A DNA stretch of 64,000 nt from Bacteroides faecium (GTDB lineage Bacteria; Bacteroidota; Bacteroidia; Bacteroidales; Bacteroidaceae), in contig NZ_CP050831.1 in NCBI RefSeq assembly GCF_012113595.1, forward strand, positions 4,712,001 to 4,776,000, given 5' to 3'. Both the position numbers and the translations under genes were made by a program. Within the stretch, counting starts at the first letter, position 1, and each line of letters starts with the position of its first letter. The notes beneath the pieces are model-generated. The model made no database searches. It saw nothing but the letters and a program-made list of their open reading frames with translations, and was not told where the DNA came from. Positions 17,295 through 26,045 of this stretch are shown here, piece by piece.

Positions 17295-19763
17295 TTATTT
17301 TCCGGTCAATATATATTCCTGTCCTGCTTTGGTGGGCAGGTCATATAAATAGGTATCTGCAACAACCACTTTATTCAGGTTGGCTTTTTCGTTGATTAAT
17401 GGTTCGGGAATGGCAGGAACAGCGTAGAGAGGATTCATGTTTTCTCCTTTGGCACGTTTCAGTCCTTTGCCTGTCAACGGGTTGAGCGAGCGCAGGCGAC
17501 AGTTGCCGCCTTTATGGGATTTTATGACCAGGCGGCTTACTTTTCCGTTTTTCCAACTCAAATCAAGTTCAAAACCACCACGGGCAATAATTCCTTTGAC
17601 AGAACCCTCTTTCCAAAGAGTAGGAAGTGCAGGAAGCAGATAAATAAAACCATCGTAGCTTTGCATCAGCATTTCAGCGATTCCTGCGGCACAGCCGAAG
17701 TTTCCGTCAATTTGGAAAGGCGGGTGCGCATCGAACAGGTTAGGGTAGGTGCCGCCTTTTTTCTTTTCGTTGCGTACAAGGGTTAGCTGGTCTGTAATCA
17801 GTTTGTAAGCATGGTCACCGTCAAGTAGACGTGCCCAAAGACATACTTTCCATCCCATGCTCCAACCGGTCGAAGGATCTCCGCGATGAATGAGCGAAGT
17901 GCGTGCGGCATCGAATAATTCGGGAGTACGGTAAGGGGAAATCTGGTTGCTGGGGAATAGCCCGTAAAGATGGGATACATGACGGTGTACATCATTCGGA
18001 TCGTCCCAGTCGAACATCCATTCTTGTAACTGGCCCCAATGTCCCACTTGCATGGGAGCCATTTCCTTGAGGCGTTGTGACAGGTGAGTGGCAAATTCTT
18101 TATCGGTATCCAGTATTTGGGATGCCGAAACAATAGCAGCCCAAAGGTCGAAAATCAATTGATTGTCCATTGTGCATCCGGCGGCTGTCGTTGCTTTGCC
18201 ATTACTGCCGGAATGTACATTCTCCGGTGAGTTACTTGGACAGACTACCAGCCAACCGTGTACAGGCTCTTTTACCATGATTTCATCAAAGAAACGTCCC
18301 GATTCTTTTAGTATGGGATAAACAGAACGCAGGAAATCGACATCTCCCGTATATAGATAACGTTCCCAAAGATGGCGGCAAAGCCATGCTCCGCCGCTCG
18401 GCCACATACCTGAAGGTGCTTTGTCGATTGCACCTGTGACACGCCAAATATCCGTGTTATGGTGTAATACCCAGCCGTCGGCTCCATACATGATTTTAGC
18501 TGTTTCCTTTCCTGTTTCGCTCACTTCCTTTATCAGCCGGAAAAGAGGTTCGTTCAGTTCGCTCAGGTTCGTAACTTCCGAGGGCCAGTAATTCATCTCC
18601 AAATTGATATTGCAGGTGTATTTGCTATCCCATGAAGGGAATAGTTTATCGTTCCAGATACCTTGCAGATTAGCCGGTTGCCCGCCCGGTTGGGAAGAGC
18701 AGATCAGCAAGTAGCGTCCGAACTGGAAATAAGTGGCAACCAAATGAGCATCATTCGTTTCTTTGAAATTCTCTACCCGTTTGTCGGTCGTCACATCTTT
18801 GTATTGGTCTTCTCCTAAATCTAAAGTTACTCTGGTTAAGTATTTGCGGTAGAAATCAATATGATTTTTCTTGGCTTCCGCGAATGGGCGTGCCATTGAT
18901 TTAGACAAGTAATCTTTGGCACGTTCTATCTGATTTGCAGTAATGTCGAGATAATTGTTGAAGTTGGTGGCAATGGATACATATACCGTAGCTTCATCAG
19001 CTCCTTCAACAGAAAGGACACCGTCGGCACATGCTATTTTACCGCCTTTGTTTTTTGCCGTTAGTCTCCCTTGAAACTCAACTTTCCCTTTGAGCCCCTC
19101 ATGCCAGGAAGATACTCCGGAAAGTATCACACAATTTCCCTCTTCGGACGCAATCATTACATCTTGGTGCGGCGAAGTAAGTTGTGCGTTGAAAGTAATT
19201 TGTCCGGGACGGTTGGCAGTTAGCCTGACCATTACTACCTGGTCGGTAAATGAAGTGAACGTTTCACGTTGATACTGCACTCCGTCTACTTCATAACGGA
19301 CGATGGCACGCGCCGAGTCCAAACTTAATTCCCGGTAATAATTGGAATAACGTGTATGTCCGGGAAAGGCGATTCGCAGGTCGCCGAAGCTTTGATATGG
19401 CATACCCGAATTGGTCTTTGCCATTACTTTTTCTGTTGCAAGGGCCTGCGCTTCCAGATACTTTCCGGCAAACACCAGTTCGCGCACTTTCGGGATATAC
19501 TCCAGTGCGTTCGGATTGGCATTATTGTTGGGACGCCCTGCCCAAATGGTTTCTTCGTTTAATTGTATTTGTTCTGTGCCCGGTGCTCCATATACCATAG
19601 CTCCCAGGCGACCGTTCCCTAGAGGTAAAGCTTCGGTCCATACCTGTGCGGGACGGTCGTACCATAATTTGTATTCCTGCGTGGCTACTTTCTTTTCTTG
19701 TGCATGAATACAACTTACAGACACCATAACAAACAGATATCCGATTAATCTCTTTTTATTCAT
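17295..19763 (-). CDS. GH95 alpha-L-fucosidase/alpha-L-galactosidase
   Basis: This secreted 822-aa inverting enzyme has an N-terminal beta-sandwich (LWYDRPAQVWTEALPLGNGRLGAMVYG, QLNEETIWAG), an (alpha/alpha)6 barrel and a C-terminal beta-domain. Barrel motifs include NINLEMNYWPSEVTNLSEL, WPSGGAWLCRHLWERY and GDPSTGWSMGWK. GH95 removes terminal alpha-1,2-L-fucose or the closely similar L-galactose. The neighbouring RG-II enzymes and the match in order to BT1010 favour alpha-L-galactosidase activity on RG-II side chain A. Family is clear; sugar specificity is inferred from context. It is the first gene of the minus-strand operon; the 5' region up to 19987 is shared with the divergent DHODH-like gene. 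Confidence 0.92.
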   Translation of the reverse strand: MNKKRLIGYLFVMVSVSCIHAQEKKVATQEYKLWYDRPAQVWTEALPLGNGRLGAMVYGAPGTEQIQLNEETIWAGRPNNNANPNALEYIPKVRELVFAGKYLEAQALATEKVMAKTNSGMPYQSFGDLRIAFPGHTRYSNYYRELSLDSARAIVRYEVDGVQYQRETFTSFTDQVVMVRLTANRPGQITFNAQLTSPHQDVMIASEEGNCVILSGVSSWHEGLKGKVEFQGRLTAKNKGGKIACADGVLSVEGADEATVYVSIATNFNNYLDITANQIERAKDYLSKSMARPFAEAKKNHIDFYRKYLTRVTLDLGEDQYKDVTTDKRVENFKETNDAHLVATYFQFGRYLLICSSQPGGQPANLQGIWNDKLFPSWDSKYTCNINLEMNYWPSEVTNLSELNEPLFRLIKEVSETGKETAKIMYGADGWVLHHNTDIWRVTGAIDKAPSGMWPSGGAWLCRHLWERYLYTGDVDFLRSVYPILKESGRFFDEIMVKEPVHGWLVVCPSNSPENVHSGSNGKATTAAGCTMDNQLIFDLWAAIVSASQILDTDKEFATHLSQRLKEMAPMQVGHWGQLQEWMFDWDDPNDVHRHVSHLYGLFPSNQISPYRTPELFDAARTSLIHRGDPSTGWSMGWKVCLWARLLDGDHAYKLITDQLTLVRNEKKKGGTYPNLFDAHPPFQIDGNFGCAAGIAEMLMQSYDGFIYLLPALPTLWKEGSVKGIIARGGFELDLSWKNGKVSRLVIKSHKGGNCRLRSLNPLTGKGLKRAKGENMNPLYAVPAIPEPLINEKANLNKVVVADTYLYDLPTKAGQEYILTGK

Positions 19764-19905
19764 TTCTGTCCAATTGCTTTTATACTTTTATAAAAGGACG
19801 ATTGGAGAAGATTTTTGTACCCATCGTACAGGCAATAACAAGTAGGAATAATTAAAAGTTATCGGGCATAAAAAAAACGAACTTCAATATCTGCTCAAAA
19901 AGGGC

Positions 19906-19913
19906 TTACTTTG
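19906..19913 (+). promoter_or_regulatory. -7 box (TTACTTTG) upstream of DHODH-like gene
   Basis: TTACTTTG followed by C, one mismatch from TAnnTTTG, lies about 75 bp before the ATG at 19988. No clear -33 TTTG is seen. The longer word AGGGCTTACTTTGC also occurs on the - strand inside the invertible element near 29597-29610. Confidence 0.5.
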
Positions 19914-19987
19914 CATAAGTAAAAACATCTTGAAAGAATGAATGTTACTTTTAAATTCATCTGTTTAATATAAATAACTAACCGAAA

Positions 19988-20995
19988 ATGTATAACTTAA
20001 TTATTAGACCGCTATTATTCCGCATTGATCCGGAAAAAGTCCATCGGATGCTTTTGGACTGGCTCAAACTCTATCGCTATTTGCTTCCGGTTCGAGCCTG
20101 TGTACGAAGTTGCTACAAAGTTTCCGAACCATTCTCATACGGGAATCTATGTTTTAAGAATCGGGTAGGTCTATCTGCCGGATTCGACAAGAATGCAGAG
20201 ACTTTTGATGAATTGGCCGATTTTGGCTTTGGCTTTTTGGAACTGGGTACAGTGACTCCTGACAGCCAACCGGGAAACCCTTCTCCCCGTATCTTCAGAC
20301 TGGTGGAAGATGAATCGCTGATTTCGCGTACAGGTTTCAATAATTGTGGAATTGATGCCGTTTTGGAGCATATCAGGAAATATAGAAAACACTCTTATGT
20401 GTTAGGAGTAAATATCAATAAGAATCCGCTTTCCACAGGAGAGCAGGTAATCAAAGATTTTGAACGTGTGTTTACCTCTTTATATGATAGCGTAGATTAT
20501 TTTACATTGAATTGGGGTAGCATAGATAACGATTTATTTATTAAAGTTTTAGAAAATCTGACTGCATTCCGCCAAGTGGCAAACAAACGATGCAGCATTT
20601 TCATTAAGCTTCCGGCAGATATAGATGAAAAAGCATTGGATATGGTAATTTCACTTGCGTATAAATATTCCATAGAAGGATTTATCGCCACAGGACCTAC
20701 GATGAATCGTGTTGGATTGCATCGGACAGATGCAAAACAATTGGAGAAGATTGGTAACGGCGGTGTCAGCGGTCGGGGTATCGGTAAGAAATCACAAAAG
20801 GTAGTGCGTTATCTATCCGAACATACCGACCGGCATTTTCTCATTATCGGTGCAGGTGGGATAATGACGGAAGAAGATGCAGCCGAAATGATTTCCCAAG
20901 GAGCTGATATGGTACAGATTTATTCGTCATTCATCTATTCCGGTCCGTCTATTGTTCATAAGATAGGAAAGAAACTTAAAAATAAATCCATATGA
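19988..20995 (+). CDS. Divergent dihydroorotate dehydrogenase-like flavoprotein
   Basis: The 335-aa TIM-barrel protein resembles class 2 PyrD. It has an N-terminal PLLFRIDPEKVHRMLLDWLK helix pair, VGLSAGFDKNAE, LGTVTPDSQPGNPSPRIFRL, SRTGFNNCGID, GVNINKN, GGVSGRG and IIGAGGIMTEEDA. However, the class 2 active-site stretch usually read as N-V-S-S-P-N-T is N-W-G-S-I-D-N here, and the later A-T-N-T-T stretch is A-T-G-P-T. The Ser equivalent may survive, but two substrate-binding Asn do not. It may therefore be a DHODH homologue with another substrate rather than the housekeeping pyrimidine enzyme. Its stop overlaps the next start by 4 bp. Confidence 0.7.
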   Translation: MYNLIIRPLLFRIDPEKVHRMLLDWLKLYRYLLPVRACVRSCYKVSEPFSYGNLCFKNRVGLSAGFDKNAETFDELADFGFGFLELGTVTPDSQPGNPSPRIFRLVEDESLISRTGFNNCGIDAVLEHIRKYRKHSYVLGVNINKNPLSTGEQVIKDFERVFTSLYDSVDYFTLNWGSIDNDLFIKVLENLTAFRQVANKRCSIFIKLPADIDEKALDMVISLAYKYSIEGFIATGPTMNRVGLHRTDAKQLEKIGNGGVSGRGIGKKSQKVVRYLSEHTDRHFLIIGAGGIMTEEDAAEMISQGADMVQIYSSFIYSGPSIVHKIGKKLKNKSI

Positions 20996-21780
20996 AGAAG
21001 TTAATTTGTATAAATCTGTATGATGATTTATCCATGAAGACCTATGATTTGTCGGAAGTGGATGACGAAGAACTGATCGGGATAGTAGAAAATTCCCCCG
21101 AAAGTACTTTATTTGTTTTTACCAGTGAGAAGCCATGCGGAAAAAGTGTTATAATGTGTCCTGGAGGTGGTTTCTTAAAGGTTAATCTGGAACAGGAAGG
21201 CATTGATTTTGCCGAATGGTTCACAAAACAGGGAATTACTTACATTGTCTTTAAATATAGGATGCCTCATGGAAACCCTGATATTCCCAAGCGGAATATT
21301 CAGCTGGCACTGAAAACCGTTCGGGAGAAATTTCCGGAACTTTGTAATCAGATAGGAGTGATGGGGGCTTCTATCGGCGGATATTTGGCTACTTGCTCTG
21401 CCACACTTTTACCTAATGATGAGAAACCGGACTTTCAGATTCTGATGTATCCGGTAGTCAGTGTCGATGATCGTCTGACGCATCTTCCTTGCCGTGAACG
21501 GATGTTCGGTAATTCTTATTCTTCGGAGAAGACGAAGCAATATTCACCGATTGAACATGTAGCTTCGGACACACCTGCCGCTTTTATTGTAGCTGCTGCG
21601 GACGACGCTGTGGTAAGTCCTCTGAACGGGATTCTCTACGCTGCTAAATTGCAGAAAGCAGATGTTCCTATTTCCGTACATATCTATCCGACAGGCGGAC
21701 ATGGATTTGGTTATAATGATAGTTTTGTGTATAAGCAGGAGTGGCTTCAAGAACTTGAAGAGTGGTTGGCAAAGTTATAG
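20992..21780 (+). CDS. Alpha/beta hydrolase, acetyl-esterase type
   Basis: This 262-aa protein has no signal peptide and is probably cytosolic. The oxyanion segment MCPGGGF, nucleophile motif GASIGG (Ser127), acid region AAADDAVVSP and His in GGHGFG form a complete Ser-Asp-His triad. The family (esterase/lipase, BD-FAE or acetyl-xylan-esterase-like) removes short acyl groups from sugars or small molecules. The 4-bp overlap with the DHODH-like gene implies translational coupling and perhaps a common substrate. A short unrelated N-terminal extension (about 45 residues) precedes the hydrolase core. Confidence 0.82.
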   Translation: MKKLICINLYDDLSMKTYDLSEVDDEELIGIVENSPESTLFVFTSEKPCGKSVIMCPGGGFLKVNLEQEGIDFAEWFTKQGITYIVFKYRMPHGNPDIPKRNIQLALKTVREKFPELCNQIGVMGASIGGYLATCSATLLPNDEKPDFQILMYPVVSVDDRLTHLPCRERMFGNSYSSEKTKQYSPIEHVASDTPAAFIVAAADDAVVSPLNGILYAAKLQKADVPISVHIYPTGGHGFGYNDSFVYKQEWLQELEEWLAKL

Positions 21781-21786
21781 TAACTC

Positions 21787-21821
21787 TTTTCTTGTAATTT
21801 GAAATATACTTCTTATATTTG
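21787..21821 (+). promoter_or_regulatory. Promoter of the GIN-domain gene
   Basis: A CTTG box (21791-21794, within TTTTCTTG) is followed by a 19-bp spacer and a perfect -7 box TATATTTG (21814-21821). The spacing fits the Bacteroides housekeeping promoter. The ATG at 21850 lies 28 bp further on. Confidence 0.65.
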
Positions 21822-21849
21822 TCATTAGAATATCTAACGAAAATAAATT

Positions 21850-22641
21850 ATGAAAAGTTTAAAGGTTACATCTATGTTGGCGATGCTTACGTTCTTGCTC
21901 ATTACAGGAATACAGGCACAGACCGTAACTCCCAGTAAGAAGTATATTACGAAGGAGCTGAATAACGTCAGCAATTTCAGTTCAATCAAGGTAGTAGGCA
22001 GTACTGACATTGAGTACCGTCAGAGTAATGGTTCCAAAACGACGATTTCCATATATGGTTCGGATAATCTGGTCGATTTACTGGAAGTGTCTACTGCAAA
22101 TGGAGTGTTACAGGTGAATATCAAGAAAGGCGTCAAGATTCTTAGCGGAGAACGACGGTTGAAAGTGATAGCTTCGTCTCCTTCATTGAATGAGGTAGAT
22201 ATTAAGGGTTCGGCAGATGTATATCTGAAAGGTACCATCAAAGGTGCTGATTTAAACCTGAACATAACCGGTAGCGGAGATATTGAAGCGGAGAATCTCC
22301 AATATACCAATCTTTCTGCCTTTGTAAAGGGAAGTGGAGACATTGATGTGAAAAACACGAAGGCAGTTACTGTAAGAACAATAGTCAGTGGTTCAGGTGA
22401 CGTGAATATTAAGGGCTCTGCCCAATCGGCTATGCTGACTGTAAACGGCTCCGGTGATATCAGTGCTGATAAATTGGTGGCTACTAATGTGACTGCCACT
22501 GTTTCAGGTTCCGGCGATATTTCTTGTTATGCTTCTAAGCAATTGGATGCAAAAGTTAGCGGTAGCGGAGATATTGAGTATAAGGGAAGTCCGTCTGTTG
22601 TAAATAAACAGGGCAAGAAAGATTCGATTTCCGGCAAATAA
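21850..22641 (+). CDS. Secreted head GIN-domain (DUF2807) protein
   Basis: A signal peptide (MKSLKVTSMLAMLTFLLITGIQA) precedes a repetitive beta-solenoid-like domain. The motif GSGDI/GSGDV or a close variant recurs seven times at about 20-residue intervals (GSADVYLKG, GSGDIEAEN, GSGDIDVKN, GSGDVNIKG, GSGDISADK, GSGDISCYA, GSGDIEYKG). This is typical of the auto-transporter-adhesin-like GIN domain, common in Bacteroidetes and of unproven function. It has its own promoter and terminator, so it is a single-gene unit. The protein is predicted periplasmic or surface-located. Confidence 0.88.
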   Translation: MKSLKVTSMLAMLTFLLITGIQAQTVTPSKKYITKELNNVSNFSSIKVVGSTDIEYRQSNGSKTTISIYGSDNLVDLLEVSTANGVLQVNIKKGVKILSGERRLKVIASSPSLNEVDIKGSADVYLKGTIKGADLNLNITGSGDIEAENLQYTNLSAFVKGSGDIDVKNTKAVTVRTIVSGSGDVNIKGSAQSAMLTVNGSGDISADKLVATNVTATVSGSGDISCYASKQLDAKVSGSGDIEYKGSPSVVNKQGKKDSISGK

Positions 22642-22663
22642 GAACTCTCAATTATAATAAGAT

Positions 22664-22701
22664 GCGGGTAAATGTGCATGATATATTGCATATTTGCCCG
22701 C
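22664..22701 (+). terminator. Terminator after the GIN-domain gene
   Basis: A 15-bp stem (gcgggtaaatgtgca with tgcatatttgcccgc, one mismatch) with an 8-nt loop is followed by a T-rich run. It begins 22 bp after the stop codon. Confidence 0.8.
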
Positions 22702-22775
22702 TTTTGTTTTGTAGTAAACTTATGTTGAATTAGAAATATAATATTTGACAGGATGGATAATATATAATACTTTGA

Positions 22776-23591
22776 TTAAGTATTATACGCCTTCTGCAAC
22801 TTGTCACTAACTATCTCACGGACAGCTATTCGTATTCCATTTATAAAAGTCTCCTTAATATATATGCTATCCGAGGGACAGGTTTCCGCACATTTCTGGC
22901 ATTGAATACAATTGCTGTCTCCAATTGGTAAAACAGTTTTGGAGTTATCATAGGCTATCACCTCAAACACATGCATCGGGCACGATTTGACACATTTCAT
23001 ACAATGGATACAAGCCGTGATATTCAATAAGGCGGTTCTGCCGGCTATTTTATCAGAATTGAATGAAGTTTGATAGATAGGCATACCTTCTATCTTATCA
23101 ATGATTCGCTTTTCTGTTTTTGCAAATACGGCTAAAGGATGTACATTCCGCCTGATTTTCCGGACAAATAATTTTGCTTTGAATAAGTCTTTCTCATTAG
23201 GATGTGCTTTATTATATCCATTCATCGCTACCCATGGTCCTGTTCTGTCAAAACCTTTGCAGGAGAACTCTCCGACGAGATTACTGCCTTTTTCTAGTAA
23301 TAATCTTTTGAGCGCTTGATGATATTTTCCTAAAAATGGACGGCAACGCGTTGAGAAGATGAAAACATTACGATTCTGTAAGTCGTGTGATTCTGCAAAT
23401 TCGAGAAGTTCCCTATGATGTTGGGCAAAGTTTATCGCTGAACCAAGTCCGATTAAGTCATAATCCGATAAGTCGATATTTTCTGCTTCTTTAGTTGTGA
23501 TTAAGGTAGCGGATAATTCGTTAGCCATAGCTTGAGCCACTTTCAGAGTATTACCTTGATAAGTAGAAACATATATAATAATTGCTTTCAT
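22776..23591 (-). CDS. Flavodoxin / two-[4Fe-4S] ferredoxin fusion (EFR1-like)
   Basis: The N-terminal ~160 residues look like a flavodoxin (IIIYVSTYQGNTLKVAQAMA phosphate loop, GLGSAINFAQHH). The C-terminus carries two clusters of the CxxCxxCxxxCP type: CIHCMKCVKSCP and CIQCQKCAETCP. This matches EFR1-family electron carriers, which pass electrons between an FMN site and two iron-sulfur clusters in the cytosol. Its ATG overlaps the stop of the preceding gene by 4 bp, making it the third gene of a TetR-secreted protein-EFR1 operon. The redox partner is not identifiable here. Confidence 0.88.
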   Translation of the reverse strand: MKAIIIYVSTYQGNTLKVAQAMANELSATLITTKEAENIDLSDYDLIGLGSAINFAQHHRELLEFAESHDLQNRNVFIFSTRCRPFLGKYHQALKRLLLEKGSNLVGEFSCKGFDRTGPWVAMNGYNKAHPNEKDLFKAKLFVRKIRRNVHPLAVFAKTEKRIIDKIEGMPIYQTSFNSDKIAGRTALLNITACIHCMKCVKSCPMHVFEVIAYDNSKTVLPIGDSNCIQCQKCAETCPSDSIYIKETFINGIRIAVREIVSDKLQKAYNT

Positions 23592-24238
23592 TTGGATTTA
23601 ATAATTGTTTCAGGAGTGCCGGGAGCACCATTCACTCCCTTATAACCTATAAATTGATGATTTGTTGTATTGAAATAATAAAGGCAACTCCAAAAGTGAG
23701 ATAAGATTCCTGTAAGTCTTACTTTAACTTCCTGTGCCCTTTGATTATTGAATAATACTGAGTCCTTTTTTCGCTCCGCCTGCATGACATATAGTTCCAA
23801 ATTATCCGGACGAAAACATTCATATTTTAGATTTTTCTTATTTATAAGTAGTTGCCCGGCAGAATAAGCAATATTCTGATACCATGGATACCCTTTACTT
23901 TTTACCGTTTTATTGCAAGGTTGGTGGTTGAGTGTACCTTTAAAGTAATATATACTATTATATAAAGATATAGTAAGATTGGTCTGTTTGGCAGGGTCAG
24001 TCAATTGCCAGGATAATGTAGTAAGAGAAGGAGAAAAGCGGTAATGATGTGTTTCCGAACTTTGAGAGGTAGTAGTGAGCAGAATAATGTCATTCTCCAT
24101 TTTTTCCTTCCATACTATTGCGCTTTTCTCCTTTCCACATATGCTTTCAAAAGTTTTAGGCTGTGCCCGTATGCTGCCGCATATAAAACTGCATATAACG
24201 AAACAGCACAAGAAAATCAGATAATGAACTTGTTTCAT
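23588..24238 (-). CDS. Secreted protein of unknown function in TetR operon
   Basis: I do not recognise this 216-aa protein. It has a signal peptide (MKQVHYLIFLCCFVICSFICGSIRAQ) and is otherwise beta-rich, with an acidic-to-aromatic mix (YPWYQNIAYSAGQLL, NLELYVMQAERKKDS). Mature Cys residues occur at IC(GKE), QPCNK, YECF and WSCLYY. It overlaps the TetR gene and the EFR1 gene by 4 bp each, so all three are translationally coupled. By operon logic it may be a periplasmic partner of the redox protein or a sensor of the signal that TetR responds to. Both ideas are inference. Confidence 0.75.
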   Translation of the reverse strand: MKQVHYLIFLCCFVICSFICGSIRAQPKTFESICGKEKSAIVWKEKMENDIILLTTTSQSSETHHYRFSPSLTTLSWQLTDPAKQTNLTISLYNSIYYFKGTLNHQPCNKTVKSKGYPWYQNIAYSAGQLLINKKNLKYECFRPDNLELYVMQAERKKDSVLFNNQRAQEVKVRLTGILSHFWSCLYYFNTTNHQFIGYKGVNGAPGTPETIIKSK

Positions 24239-24843
24239 TTCAGTATATTTTCAAAAAGTACATGAATATATTTGCTGATGGCTTCTTTACACAATTCCCA
24301 TGCTTCCGGTTCGCTAAAATCAATGCCATTGAAAAGACGATATTGACGAGTAGACAATACAAGATAATTAATAGAAGCAACCAATAAAGTAATGTACATA
24401 CGGGCAACCTTGGAATCTGTTCCCAGTTTCTTTTCCAGTTCCTCTTGAAGCCTGAATCCATTCTTTTCCCGTTCATCCTGAATACTTCTGAAAGAAGAAT
24501 TGCCGGATAACTCCCATGCTAATAGCTCCTGCATCAATTTGTTGGTACGCAGAAAATCCAGTTGCTCCAATAAGACATTTTGAGTTAATCGGATGATGTC
24601 ATTAGCAGTCTCTATCGAAGCGATTTTTTCAGAATAAGTCTGATAGGCTAACGTATAGAAATCGTTTTCTTTCGCCCATGCAGCCAATAAACCGTCCAGC
24701 CCGCCGAAATACCGGTAGATTAGCACTTTATCGCATTTCGCCTGTTTGGCTACTCTGTTTACACCGATTTTAATGAATCCATCATTCTCTATAATCTGGC
24801 TGACAGCGGCTAACAGCCGCTTTTCAGAATCCCTTAATTCCAT
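24235..24843 (-). CDS. TetR/AcrR-family transcriptional regulator
   Basis: The 202-aa protein begins with a TetR helix-turn-helix (RLLAAVSQIIENDGFIKIGVNRVAKQAKCDKVLIYRYFGGLDGLLAAW, residues 8-55). A helical ligand-binding domain follows. It is the first gene of a three-gene minus-strand operon with 4-bp overlaps, so it probably represses its own operon. No obvious operator palindrome was identified in the 195 bp upstream. Confidence 0.9.
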   Translation of the reverse strand: MELRDSEKRLLAAVSQIIENDGFIKIGVNRVAKQAKCDKVLIYRYFGGLDGLLAAWAKENDFYTLAYQTYSEKIASIETANDIIRLTQNVLLEQLDFLRTNKLMQELLAWELSGNSSFRSIQDEREKNGFRLQEELEKKLGTDSKVARMYITLLVASINYLVLSTRQYRLFNGIDFSEPEAWELCKEAISKYIHVLFENILK

Positions 24844-25038
24844 AACTATATACTTTTATCACTATTCGGTGACAAAGGTAAACCTCAAAGTGGTGACATG
24901 TTCTTTTCAAAAGAAAAAATAAGTTAGTGAAATAAAATACGTTTTTAAAGGCATTAAAACATATGAGTTTCTTCAAACAAACCTCTTTATGGATTGTTAC
25001 AATCTAAATATTTATTCACCTATAGAAATTTACCGACT

Positions 25039-25656
25039 ATGGCAAAGAATTCTTCTGATAAAGGAAAAGTTACGAAAGTGCTGGATCAACAGACGGTGGA
25101 AGCTCCTTCTGTAAATCTCAAAGAGTACCAGGAAAAAAGGCATTTCAATGAAACTCCTGAACCGACAGGCAAGGTTGCGGAGAAACCAAGCCGTGTACCA
25201 ATCTTTGTCGTCCAAAAGCATGAAGCAAGCCATTTCCACTTCGATTTTCGTTTGGAAATAGACGGGGTATTGAAAAGTTGGGTTGTGCCCAAAGGGCCTT
25301 CAATGAATCCGGTGGATAAAAGGCTGGCTATACAAGTGGAAGACCATCCATTGAGTTACGCACATTTTGAGGGAGTGATACCCGCAGGCAACTATGGAGC
25401 TGGAATGGTGGAAATCTGGGATAACGGAACATACGCATGCCTTGATGAACACTATGACATATCTGCCGCTCTTGAACGTGGCGTCTTTGAATTTAAGCTG
25501 CATGGTCATAAACTTAAAGGCTGGTTTACTCTTGTGCATGCTAATATGAATGACAAAGGCAATGATTGGCTGCTGATAAAACAAGATGATGTCTTTGCTA
25601 TTACTCATGTCTACGATGCAAAAGATATTCCTTCTTACGATGAGGTATTCCTGTAA
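25039..25656 (+). CDS. LigD-type 3'-phosphoesterase domain protein
   Basis: This is a stand-alone phosphoesterase domain like the N-terminal part of bacterial NHEJ ligase LigD, which trims 3'-phosphates and ribonucleotides at DNA ends. The family signatures FVVQKHEASHFHFDFRLE, LKSWVVPKGPS, AIQVEDHPLSYAHFEGVIP and NYGAGMVEIWDNGTY are all readable, including the metal-binding His/Asp residues. I chose the ATG at 25039 because residues before it (from 24994) do not belong to the domain. No Ku or ligase gene is in the window. Confidence 0.9.
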   Translation: MAKNSSDKGKVTKVLDQQTVEAPSVNLKEYQEKRHFNETPEPTGKVAEKPSRVPIFVVQKHEASHFHFDFRLEIDGVLKSWVVPKGPSMNPVDKRLAIQVEDHPLSYAHFEGVIPAGNYGAGMVEIWDNGTYACLDEHYDISAALERGVFEFKLHGHKLKGWFTLVHANMNDKGNDWLLIKQDDVFAITHVYDAKDIPSYDEVFL

Positions 25657-25898
25657 TTGCCGCTTTTTTATGCCCCGATAGTACCCGGCCGAAATCTGTA
25701 GTTTTCTAAGTGCATACAAGACTGTATAAATTAAAATGTATTATTATTTCATCTTATTTATAGTCCTGTACTGTATTTCAATGCCTCTATTTAATAGTAA
25801 AAAATAATATTATTTACATACCGAATGGATAAAAATTAGGTTTTGTGCCTACATCTGTCAATATTGGGGTAACAAAAGATAATGTTACCATTTTAGAT

Positions 25899-25962
25899 AG
25901 AAACCACCCTTTGTTTTTGTCAGAAACCACCTCGTGTATAGGCGTTGAAAAGTTTATACTTG
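25899..25962 (+). promoter_or_regulatory. Direct repeats and -7 box upstream of HTCS-like regulator
   Basis: Two identical AGAAACCACC words (25899-25908 and 25922-25931) are spaced 23 bp apart, about two helix turns. They end 24 bp before a TATACTTG -7-like box (25955-25962). Such a layout fits a regulator binding as a dimer near -33 to -55. The remaining 25657-26045 gap is AT-rich and shows no gene. Confidence 0.5.
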
Positions 25963-26045
25963 CATCGGATTTTAATACGTCAAAATACTAACAGGCGTAT
26001 TTTACTGAATATGTAAAATATTAATTAAATTAATCTGATATTGGT

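Noticed and set aside
19988..20995. Plain housekeeping pyrD
   Set aside because: Two active-site stretches differ from class 2 enzymes, so a gene symbol was not given.
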